From the NCBI GenBank assembly GCA_016490735.1, contig JAEMWC010000395.1, positions 257,501 through 321,500 on the forward strand: DNA of 64,000 nucleotides, written 5' to 3'. Below are positions 40,895 to 49,411 of this stretch, one piece after another. Position 1 is the first letter of the stretch. Every line of letters begins with the position of its first letter. Below the pieces are notes generated by a model. The model was not told where the DNA came from. It ran no database searches and saw nothing but the letters and a program-made list of their open reading frames with translations. The position numbers and the translations under genes are program-made. The DNA is from Pachyseris speciosa. Its lineage: Eukaryota > Cnidaria > Anthozoa > Scleractinia > Pachyseridae.

Positions 40895-41631
40895 ATGGCA
40901 CTGACAGGATTCTTGGAACATGGAGTCCCTTATTTAGCAAAGAAAGGTGTAGAAATGGGAAGATATTATGCATCAGAAGCAATGAGAAATCCAAAGCTGC
41001 AAAAGAAATTAATTGACAAAGGACTTTCCCTCGCAAAGCCTGCAATCACAAAGGTTGGTAAAGAAGGCTTAATGCAATTGAGCACTGCTATTAGACCCAA
41101 ACGCTCTGACAAGAAAAAAATGTATAAAACGGATATTGCTGGAGTTGATTATACACGTGGTGGCTCATTGCTTGGAGATATCATGTATGCAAAACCAGAA
41201 GATATACAAAAATGGGTATCTAAAATCAATAAAATGGGAGGCGCGATTGATATCCATAAGGTAATTGGCAAGCTTCCTAAACCAAAAGCAGGTTGGACTC
41301 CAAGTAAGTATAAATATATGGGACCTTACAATCCATTGCATGAGCAGTTGGAATATGATCCAAATACTGGTGAGGTCTTGAAATGGAATGTACAACCTTA
41401 CAATAAGGTGGATGAAATAGCAGCTTATCATGATATTTGTTATGATATGAAAAAGACAAAGGTGAATGTGATAGAACAATGGTCGAGTCACTAGATCAAA
41501 TACCATATGGTGAGATGCCAAAATGGGGTCAAACAGCTAGATTCTTAATTGACAAAAAACAGAAACTTGGTCTTGGTGTTTCAAAAAACGGAAAAAGCCG
41601 TCGAGTGAAGAAAACTGGCAAGAAAAACTAG
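40895..41631 (+). CDS. Phospholipase-A2-domain virion protein, frameshifted
   Basis: An N-terminal basic/amphipathic region of about 130 residues is followed by a parvovirus-VP1-type PLA2 domain: the calcium-loop-like YMGPYNPL (about 141-148), then PYNKVDEIAAYHDICYD with the HD catalytic pair at 179-180. The frame breaks in the A-run at about 41450-41455 and continues in another frame, with a Cys-containing helix and a basic C-terminus, to TAG at 41629-41631. Such domains breach endosomal membranes in parvoviruses; the same job is inferred here. Its 3' end overlaps the integrase frame. Confidence 0.75.
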
Positions 41632-42552
41632 CTGATGAATTACATGCACCCATAAAACGAAATTTCACTCGGCGGCGTGTGATTGTAAATAAAATTGATG
41701 AAATATGGGCAAGTGATCTAGTTGAAATGCAACAGTTCAGTAAATGGAATAAAGGTTATCGATATCTTCTTATGGTTATTGATGTCTTCAGCAAATATGG
41801 TTGGATTGTCCCATTGAAGGATAAGAAAGGTGAATCTGTCACTGAAGCATTCAAAACAATATTCAAGGAAGGCAGAAAACCACAGTATTTATGGGTCGAC
41901 AAAGGTAAAAGAGTTTTACAACAAACACTTGAAGGACCTATTAGAGAAACATAGTGTACAGATGTACTCAACTGAGAATGAAGAGAAATCATCAGTAGTT
42001 GAAAGATGGAATAGGACAATTAAATCCAAAATGTGGAAGCAGTTCACTGTTCAAGGCAATACACAGTATTTAGACATGTTACAAAAATTAGTGAAACAGT
42101 ATAACAACACAAAACATTCAAGCACAAAGATGACACCCGTTGAAGCATCTGATAAGAGGAATGAAGGAACTGTTTACTTCAATCTTTATGGTGATATGGA
42201 GCCATTAAAACAGAAACTAAAATTTAAAATAGGTGATAAGGTCCGAATATCCAAGTATAAACGGATTGTGTTCGACAAGGGCTATACACCAAATTGGACA
42301 GAAGAAGTGTTTATAGTTGATAAAATCCAATACACTAATCCAATAACATACAAACTAAAAGATCACAACGATGAAGAAATTGAAGGGAGTTTTTATGAAC
42401 CTGAGTTATTAAAAGCCAGACAGGATGTATTCCGTATTGATAAAGTCATTCGCAGAGATTACAAGAAGAAACAAGCTTTGGTGAAGTGGAAGGGTTACAG
42501 TGATGACTTTAACAGTTGGATACCGTTCAAGGATTTAAAGAAAATTATCTAA
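41553..42552 (+). CDS. Retroviral-type DDE integrase with chromodomain, frameshifted
   Basis: The rve core has D in IWASDLVEMQ, D in LWVDKG and E in SVVERWNR. A beta-barrel region follows, then a C-terminal chromodomain (KVIRRDYKKKQALVKWKGY) typical of Polinton integrases. It would insert element DNA with a 6-bp stagger, which matches the observed duplication. One frameshift lies near 41902-41906, in an A4 run. Recognisable homology starts near 41590; no ATG exists in that frame after the stop at 41550-41552, so the start is unresolved. Confidence 0.88.
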
Positions 42553-42563
42553 CATATATGTAG

Positions 42564-42991
42564 ATGCAAAAATATTCCTACGATAATAAAGAATTAGACG
42601 TTTCAATAGATTGTTATCTCGATGATAAAAACGAAATATGGTTCAGAGGAAGAGATATAGCCAAAATTCTTGACTATAAAAATCCACAAAGAGCAATCAG
42701 AAATCATGTTATATCTGATGATAAAATCTTGATAAACCTCAAAATAATCACAAATTCACGGGGGACCAAAACGGTCCCTCGTGCTGAGGCCACTGATTCA
42801 CGGGGGACCAAAACGGTCCCTCGTGCTGAGACCATTGAAAAAACTTTCAAATGTTTTTTATAAATGAATCAGGATTTTATTCACTAATACTGTCCTCTAA
42901 AAAACAGGAAGCAGTAAAATTCAAACATTGGGTTACATCAAAAGTATTACCATCAATCAGAAAACAGGGATATTACAGAACAGTTCAATGA
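42564..42991 (+). CDS. BRO-N domain protein with hairpin-encoded insert, frameshifted
   Basis: The N-terminal IWFRGRDIAKILDY...AIRNHV is a BRO-N (baculovirus repeated ORF) DNA-binding motif. The C-terminal half (F.NESG.YSLIL and VLPSIRKQGYY) follows in another frame after a T6 run near 42854-42860. Between them two in-frame 14-codon repeats (RGTKTVPRAE) are encoded by GC-rich hairpins. TCTAAC begins 16 nt before the ATG. BRO proteins of large DNA viruses are thought to affect host or viral chromatin; the exact role is unknown. Confidence 0.75.
42755..42830. repeat. Two tandem 34-bp palindromic repeats inside the BRO gene
   Basis: Copies 42755-42788 and 42797-42830 are identical, with an 8-bp spacer (42-bp period). 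Each can fold as CACG-G-GGGACC / AAAAC / GGTCCC-T-CGTG, a stem of about 11 bp. Their GC content contrasts with the AT-rich gene. Confidence 0.85.
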
Positions 42992-43004
42992 CAGAAGTAA
43001 TAAC

Positions 43005-43394
43005 ATGCTGATGATTGGAAGTGAAAATGATCTGCACTGCAAGATTGTATCATTCATCAGAAAGAAATATGAAGACGCATTAATGATAGCCGGTTTAGGT
43101 GAAAATCAAATAAGCTCAAATATGAGAATCAGAAGTTATAACAAAGGATATATGTCTGGACAATGTGATTTGATGTTAATGAATCCCACCAGAAAATACA
43201 ATGCTCTTTGTCTTGAATTCAAAAGTCCCACTGGTGTATACCAAGTGTCGGAAAAACAAACAAATATGAAGCAAATGTATGAGAAAAACAAGTGCAAATA
43301 CATTATGAGCAATTGTTTTGAAGATTTAATTTTTGAAATAACCAAACACATGGAAGAAAGCAAATTGTATTTATCACGTATAAGAAAAGACTAA
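43005..43394 (+). CDS. VRR-NUC-type PD-(D/E)xK nuclease
   Basis: An intact 129-residue frame. The pattern is E/H-containing helix, IAGLGENQ, then GYMSGQCDLMLMN with Asp55, LEFKSP with Glu71 and Lys73, and a following VSEKQ. This order (D...ExK...Q) is that of stand-alone VRR-NUC nucleases, which cleave branched or structured DNA. It may resolve replication intermediates for packaging. Its ATG follows the BRO stop by 13 nt, so the two could be co-expressed. Confidence 0.8.
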   Translation: MLMIGSENDLHCKIVSFIRKKYEDALMIAGLGENQISSNMRIRSYNKGYMSGQCDLMLMNPTRKYNALCLEFKSPTGVYQVSEKQTNMKQMYEKNKCKYIMSNCFEDLIFEITKHMEESKLYLSRIRKD

Positions 43395-43468
43395 CTTTTA
43401 TCTAACCTATATATGTTAGAGAGGTCAGTATTATACTGTATTTGCTATTTTGGTAGCCAAGAGTATTT

Positions 43469-46400
43469 TTATTCCTGGCTATTTATTTTGTGATGGCCAT
43501 AAGCATAACTGTTGATTCCGTCTTTTGATAAATATCTTTTGTCATCGAAGCAGCTGAGTGATACTTTGTTGATTTCATAGCTTCCTAATTGATGGTTTTC
43601 ACTTCTGATTGTTTTCATTTTATGATACATTTGTTTGTCATTGAATAGAGTGTCTTTATAATTTTCATGCTTGATTTCATTTTTGATTGTGTTCTTTTTG
43701 ATTCCTTTTGCTGTTTTTCCTCCTTTCTGATCATCTTTAATATAGCTATACATCTTTGATCTCAGCCCTACGAATTCACATATTGGGACTCCAGCAGCCT
43801 CATCTTTCATCTTACCAATCACTTTCTTATTGGTCTTATCGGAGAATGGCGAGCTTTCAGGATAGTCACTGTTATCGAATTTATCTTTATCATTCCAGAA
43901 ATCCCTGTAGACATCTTCAGCTTCAATTTCATATGTCAAACTGTCCGTGTCAGTGAAGAGCAGCTTAGCCTTATTACCGTACTTTTGTTTAATGTAGTTG
44001 TAATGGAAATCGTACATAAGTGTCTTACTGAGATCAAGAATACACATTCCTACATATGCCGGCCTGTTTAGAGTTAGTGTTTCTTTTATCTTATGCACTG
44101 CTACCAGATTTTCATTGAATATCTTACTGCTAACATAAGTTGGTTTACTGGCTAATTTCAATAGCTTCTTCTCATCAGTCACCAATCTGACATCTACTCT
44201 CTTTCTGAGATTTTCCATAGTTTTGCCGAATACTGAGTTATTCATCAACTTGAAGAAATCTTTCTCAAAAGCATTCTTGGCATTAGTTCTTTTCTGTGTA
44301 TTGAAATCAATGTACTGTCTCAGCCAAGGTGATTGTTTGAACTCTAGCACTCTGTGGATTTTTGTTACCTTTAAACCTAAGTCTGTGTATAATTGGAGGT
44401 TCCTGTAATGCAGAACATACTTCTCTTTGTTGCTTAATGTTGGCATCAGTTTATGTACCAAACCAGTCGATATATTGTATTTCTCTGCTATGTCTTTACA
44501 GTAATCTGAAAGCATGTCTCCAGTTACTTTCACCTTCTCTGGTCCAAGCGGGTAATCATTATGCAGATCATGCAACTCCTGGGGGTATTCCAGATCAACT
44601 TCCAGAATCAAACCCTTATTGCTGTCTTCTTTGTATTTAGCCAGGTTGAGATTATTTATTTTATTCTCAGTCATCCATCTGAATCCGCCTGTTGGAAGGT
44701 ATTGACTCATTGCCCAACCGTATAGATTATTAGCATCAAGATACATAATGTACTTTGAGGGCGCCTTCTCATCATACTTCTTCATGTATTTATTATTAGC
44801 TTTACCGTAACGATTTGCAATATAGCTGATACCACCTCTCATACCCTTTTCAATGAACTGAAACATATCAATGTCAGTCATCAATTCCAGTTTGATATCA
44901 GTCATCTTTAACATTGCATCCCATGATAAACCAGGAGATGTGAAATAGTGACACGGATCCAGTTTGTAGTACTCGAGACATGTTTTTCTGAAGTTCTCAA
45001 ATACATCAGCCAACAGGAGTACATCTGTTTTAAGGTACAGATCATGATACTCACCCATGTTTTTCAAAGAGAATGTTTCCCACACTGTCTGAGCATGTGT
45101 ATAGTCTTCATCTGATATATGCGTATCACTCAGTATGCTATAGAATTCTTCTTTTGAGGGCAGCTTCTGATTGAATTTATCAAAACTGTCCATGTAGTCG
45201 TATGGATAAACACCTTTCTGTGCTATCAGATTAAGATCCTTTCCCTTGAACTCTTGTGAGGTGAATTTTAAGGCTTCTTTTGGTAGATTGCCTACAAGTT
45301 TTTCCAAACTGGAGCTCATGAACTGGAAACTATCAAGAAAGGTCAAGTGATTGCCAAGCATGAAAGCCATATACTTCTCCATGTTATTTGGGATAGCATT
45401 GATGTTCATTTGACAGTTTTCACCTTTTTTAGTTGTGAAGGTGTATTTCTTGACAATGGCTCCAATCTCCTGCATAATAAAATGACTATCATAACCTCTT
45501 AGATTGTGAAATATAACAGGTATCTTCACTTCTTCTGGATTGACTCTAAGTTTCAGGTTACATTCTTGATGGGCTGATCCTCTATACTGGCCAGTAATGT
45601 GACAGTGATCTCGTACTCTGATATCCTTTTCAGTGTATTTTTTATCACAAATGTGACATTCTTTGGCTTTTTGGAATTTCTCTTCATCATCCTCAGTCAT
45701 TTTCAATGGTTTGTTGAATTCTTTTACAATCTTCTTGCAATATTTAACTTCCTCTAACATAGCTTCCATGAATTTGTATACAGCCTTTTCACCCCTGTAT
45801 ATTTGTATTGGCTTGCTGTATTTATCATCATAACAACAAACAACCTTGTAACCATATCCACAATCAGTATGCTTCTGATAGGCTTCAGTGTATGATTTAT
45901 CATTGTTGGGTTGGCAACCGTGTATTTTCTCAGTTAAAGCCTCAAAATCAGCATAGATTACAAATGGTACTTGCTGTTGTTTATGGAAGTTGATGAATTT
46001 CAGAGTATTGTTATCCTTGGTTGGCATCTTTATTGCTTGTGTGCCATTAACTAGTATGCAGTTGTCCACATGATCATTCAAGACTCTTTCTGAGCTGAAA
46101 CATTGTAGACAGTGCATGCAAAAGTGTTTTCTTTCTTTGTGCTTTGTTTGATTATACATGAACCTTTTGAAATCTTTGATTAAAACGTAGTGTTTGTTTT
46201 CATTTTCTGTAATCAATAGAAGATTCAAACAGTCTTCATACTTTTCTTTTGAAACGTAAATTGGATATGGTTGTTTGTTTTCATAACCAAATACATTGAT
46301 GTTGATCTCATTTTGTTTTTCTATCTTGTTGTACTGTTTAGTTGTGACGGGGAATTCAACGCCAGAATAATCTAACGTATTAATATGTTGTCTATCAGAT

Positions 46401-47362
46401 TTTTTTATTCTCTGAGGGTCTTTATCTTGTGGATTCAAATGTCTGATGTGACACCATCTGAAGCATTCATTGTCATTATTCTTCATGTTAATCAATCCCT
46501 TCATTTTATTCATTAATTCTGGGGGTAGTTTGATATATGATGAGCCTTTCATTGGCTGATATATTACAACATTTAGAAAATGCTTGTCGACTGATTCCAC
46601 AACCCAGCCAGATCCTTCTGAAATCCAAACTGCAATCTTATTTAATATATTTTGTTTTGACGCTTGAAGTGATTCACTGATCTGGAGATTATTTATAATT
46701 GTTTGAGGTGGACTGTTGAAAAAGGCTGTTTTATGTATTATTTCACCATCAGACATTTTTCTGAATGTTACCTTTAGTGCTTCAACGAATTTCAGTCCTT
46801 TCATTGATTTTAGTAAACTTACAAGACGGTACGCTACAGCCTTTCTTGTGTTTTGCAGTTGTAATAGCGGGTCTTTGTAATTTTTGATATCTATTTGAAA
46901 TGATTTGGTGTATCCTTTGAGAGCTTTATCTGTTTGCTCTATCTTAGTCCTTGGTTCTGGTATTGGGGCTAGTTTTTTAGTTCTTGGTTTTGGTACTGGT
47001 CTATCTCTAAATTGTGGTGGTGGAAGAATTATGTTGTCTTCATAATCTTTAACCATCTGCTTCACACTCTTGCGAGGTGCTGGAATTGGCTTCTGCTTTT
47101 TGATGTTATCAGCGAGACTAACTAATCGCCTCATCTCGCCAACATCCATACGGCCTAATCTTTTCAATAATTCTTTGAAAATACTATTTCTATTTTCCAT
47201 GTCTATACTATTAGAATATATAATTTTTTGACTCGGATCATTTACCATCTGGCTACCTGATCCAATATTTTTCTGACTCAGGCCATTTACCATCTGGCTA
47301 CCTGACCTGATTTGAGAGGGCTTTTCCAAGGCCGGAGATTTCTTTCTTTCGTCATTCTCCAT
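43469..47362 (-). CDS. polB: Protein-primed family B DNA polymerase
   Basis: A 1297-residue intact frame. The leader from the TIR is residues 1-27; a proline-rich region carries three P.P.PR motifs (92-97, 122-127, 133-138). A CCHC finger lies at 415-435. Exonuclease motifs are ADFEA (472-474), HNLRGYDSH (619-627) and YLKTD (776-780). A CxxC...RDHCH.TG..RG..H..CN endonuclease-VII-like ribbon is embedded at 569-606. Polymerase motifs are LDANNLYG (A, 875-882), the MNNSVFGKT region (B) and FTDTDS (C, Asp1138 and Asp1140). It replicates the linear element from protein-capped ends. A second ATG at residue 55 (MENRNSIF) is an alternative start outside the TIR. Confidence 0.95.
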   Translation of the reverse strand: MENDERKKSPALEKPSQIRSGSQMVNGLSQKNIGSGSQMVNDPSQKIIYSNSIDMENRNSIFKELLKRLGRMDVGEMRRLVSLADNIKKQKPIPAPRKSVKQMVKDYEDNIILPPPQFRDRPVPKPRTKKLAPIPEPRTKIEQTDKALKGYTKSFQIDIKNYKDPLLQLQNTRKAVAYRLVSLLKSMKGLKFVEALKVTFRKMSDGEIIHKTAFFNSPPQTIINNLQISESLQASKQNILNKIAVWISEGSGWVVESVDKHFLNVVIYQPMKGSSYIKLPPELMNKMKGLINMKNNDNECFRWCHIRHLNPQDKDPQRIKKSDRQHINTLDYSGVEFPVTTKQYNKIEKQNEININVFGYENKQPYPIYVSKEKYEDCLNLLLITENENKHYVLIKDFKRFMYNQTKHKERKHFCMHCLQCFSSERVLNDHVDNCILVNGTQAIKMPTKDNNTLKFINFHKQQQVPFVIYADFEALTEKIHGCQPNNDKSYTEAYQKHTDCGYGYKVVCCYDDKYSKPIQIYRGEKAVYKFMEAMLEEVKYCKKIVKEFNKPLKMTEDDEEKFQKAKECHICDKKYTEKDIRVRDHCHITGQYRGSAHQECNLKLRVNPEEVKIPVIFHNLRGYDSHFIMQEIGAIVKKYTFTTKKGENCQMNINAIPNNMEKYMAFMLGNHLTFLDSFQFMSSSLEKLVGNLPKEALKFTSQEFKGKDLNLIAQKGVYPYDYMDSFDKFNQKLPSKEEFYSILSDTHISDEDYTHAQTVWETFSLKNMGEYHDLYLKTDVLLLADVFENFRKTCLEYYKLDPCHYFTSPGLSWDAMLKMTDIKLELMTDIDMFQFIEKGMRGGISYIANRYGKANNKYMKKYDEKAPSKYIMYLDANNLYGWAMSQYLPTGGFRWMTENKINNLNLAKYKEDSNKGLILEVDLEYPQELHDLHNDYPLGPEKVKVTGDMLSDYCKDIAEKYNISTGLVHKLMPTLSNKEKYVLHYRNLQLYTDLGLKVTKIHRVLEFKQSPWLRQYIDFNTQKRTNAKNAFEKDFFKLMNNSVFGKTMENLRKRVDVRLVTDEKKLLKLASKPTYVSSKIFNENLVAVHKIKETLTLNRPAYVGMCILDLSKTLMYDFHYNYIKQKYGNKAKLLFTDTDSLTYEIEAEDVYRDFWNDKDKFDNSDYPESSPFSDKTNKKVIGKMKDEAAGVPICEFVGLRSKMYSYIKDDQKGGKTAKGIKKNTIKNEIKHENYKDTLFNDKQMYHKMKTIRSENHQLGSYEINKVSLSCFDDKRYLSKDGINSYAYGHHKINSQE

Positions 47363-47770
47363 TTGACTTATAGCGATATGTCTTTAAGTGTTTTTTATAT
47401 CATAAAGTACTTAAATAGATAATCTTGACCTTGAAAAATGGGAAAATGCCGTTCTACCTGAATACTGCTCATATATACTAATTATCACTTAGAATGTTGA
47501 AATTAGCTGTTTCTCCAGGAATACTGTTGATTTATACCCATTACTGCTGAGACTATTGAAATCAGCCGTTTCTCGACGAATACTACTCAATTCTTTCATT
47601 CATCATCCTGATGCCTAAAATATTGAAGTATTCTGGGAGAAAACGCTAATTTTAGATTTGGAAAATTTGACCTTGACCTTGGGAAAAATGCGCTGTTAAA
47701 TTTTACGGCGCAAAATTGGAAAATGCGTTGTTGTGGAAAATGCGCTAGGACCCCCAAGTACTATACTACT
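47279..47770 (-). repeat. Right terminal inverted repeat (492 bp)
   Basis: Reverse complement of 28703-29195 with one substitution and one base fewer. It covers the polB promoter and the first 27-28 codons. Confidence 0.95.
47393..47399 (-). promoter_or_regulatory. TATA box of the right TIR promoter (polB)
   Basis: TATAAAA on the minus strand, 31-37 bp before the polB ATG at 47362, identical in context to the left TIR. Confidence 0.55.
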
Positions 47771-47776
47771 CACCTG
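47771..47776. repeat. Right target-site duplication CACCTG
   Basis: Perfect match to 28697-28702, immediately after the terminal CTATACTACT. Confidence 0.95.
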
Positions 47777-49411
47777 AAATTTAATAAAATGGCCAAGTTT
47801 GAGAATTACGTCTTATTTCCTTCGCTTGTGGGGTAATAAAATGAGACTAAAACAAAATTCAACCAGCCGTCAACAACACTGATATGCCATGAAACAGACG
47901 GGGATATTAGATCGAAGTCAAAGGAGATATCCGTACTTGTCCTGATTGATGACTTATCGCGATACTTGTTTAATATTAGGAATCGCAGAAATACGGTTTC
48001 CGCTGGGAAGTTGAAGTACCCATGAAAGAATGGAATACATATTGTATGTGTAAAATGCTTTGTTTTAGAATATTAATAAGAATTATGCAAGAGATGCGAA
48101 AAACAACAATACCATTTAAGAAACTATTTCAATTGATCAAGAGCAAAAGAGGATGGTGTTATATTAGAATAGCAATAAAATTATGGTGTAGTTCAAAGCT
48201 TGGAAATATGATTTATGTATTTTGACATCTGGAGAGGTCACGGTTGTTAAAAACACCTTATTGAATCTCAAAACAACGGCTGTAAGATTGTACTGAGTCT
48301 AAATTGTAATCTTCCAACCTACAAAACAATATTTTACCTCTCCATATTAACAAACTCTCATTTTTCGACGTTCAGTGGCTTGGTCTGGCAGAAAAGCTGT
48401 TTTGAACGCGTTGCATATTGCGCTAAGCGAAAAGTTTAATTTAAGGAAGACGTTGCCGGGTATTTAGTTTTTAAATTACTTGAAGGTTAAATAAAAATAC
48501 ACAACATGAACTTGCAAACGCGTAGGGGAATTTCATTTTTGGGCCACTAAAACCATGCTAGGTGATAGATTGGTAGGTTGGGAATAAGTTTAATTTGTAG
48601 CTATCTTCAACTGGTTTTTACCTTGAATCAATAACATCAAAAAAATATACCTGTCTTTCGTGACACAACGGTCTTCATTTACAAGCTTGAAGGAAACATT
48701 ATGAGCATGAATCTAGCACCAATTGAAACCCTGAATAACGACGTCGGCCATGGAAAGTATTTGAAATTGGAATCATCGAAAGTTTAGTAAATTTGCGTCA
48801 ATGTTTTCCCGTTTAAACTGACTACATGACGAAAGCAAGAAGCTGTGAATGTACCATACCTGAAATTAAAGCACCGTTCCAGTGTTCTCTTAAAGATGTG
48901 AAGAGTTGCCAACGTTTTCGTTTTTACCGCAAGGGTCTGCTTCCTGACACGATGAAATTCAAAGCCAATGTATTATGTTAGAACTTTGCGATTATCCTAA
49001 CAACAAGAAAGACATCGTTGTCGCACATTTAGGCCAGCTGGTTTCCCCTGTGGAGGCTAACTTTGTGTAATTTTCCTTTCGGTGCGACAAAGTCTGTATG
49101 TTAATGTTTCTCATGAGTGTTCCGGAGAGAATCATTTACATTTCGTGAAAATGCTGTTACTTGAGAAATTGAACATGAATTTTACAAACCCAATAACTGT
49201 CTAATTTCTCGCGCGCTCATTGGTTAATTTTTATCGCCGTCAATAAGAGTACAGACAACTAAGATTAAAATGTATGCGAAAATTTGTGAACTTTTGATGT
49301 ACAAAATGGAGAAGTGCGTCACACAGGACTTTTGCACCCTCCCTGACTGGAAAAAGAGCTCTCCTGTGTAAAAGATCCCGAAAATTATAAAACTATAAAA
49401 TATATGAACAC
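47777..49411. other. Host sequence right of the Polinton, nothing recognised
   Basis: AT-rich, with no supported exon or repeat. A 67-codon frame at 48022 has no recognisable domain. Confidence 0.5.

Larger units (their letters stand above)
28703..47770. mobile_element. Complete Polinton/Maverick (adintovirus-like) integrated virus
   Basis: The element is 19,068 bp from AGTAGTATAG to CTATACTACT, between perfect 6-bp CACCTG duplications and with TIRs of about 493 bp. It has the full Polinton core: PolB, integrase, ATPase, protease, major and minor capsid proteins. Accessory genes include three fibre proteins, PLA2, BRO-N and VRR-NUC. Left-half virion genes run on the minus strand and right-half genes on the plus strand, diverging at about 35975; the zinc-ribbon gene and polB read inward from the two TIRs. 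The TIRs differ by only one substitution and one indel, so the insertion is probably young. Confidence 0.97.

Noticed and set aside
42755..42830. CRISPR-like direct repeats
   Set aside because: Only two copies with an 8-bp spacer inside a coding frame in a eukaryotic virus; not a CRISPR array.
43413..43493. Small ORF after the last TCTAAC motif, overlapping the end of polB
   Set aside because: Only 26 codons and antisense to polB. The motif at 43401 may mark a transcript end or a chance match; not enough to call a gene.
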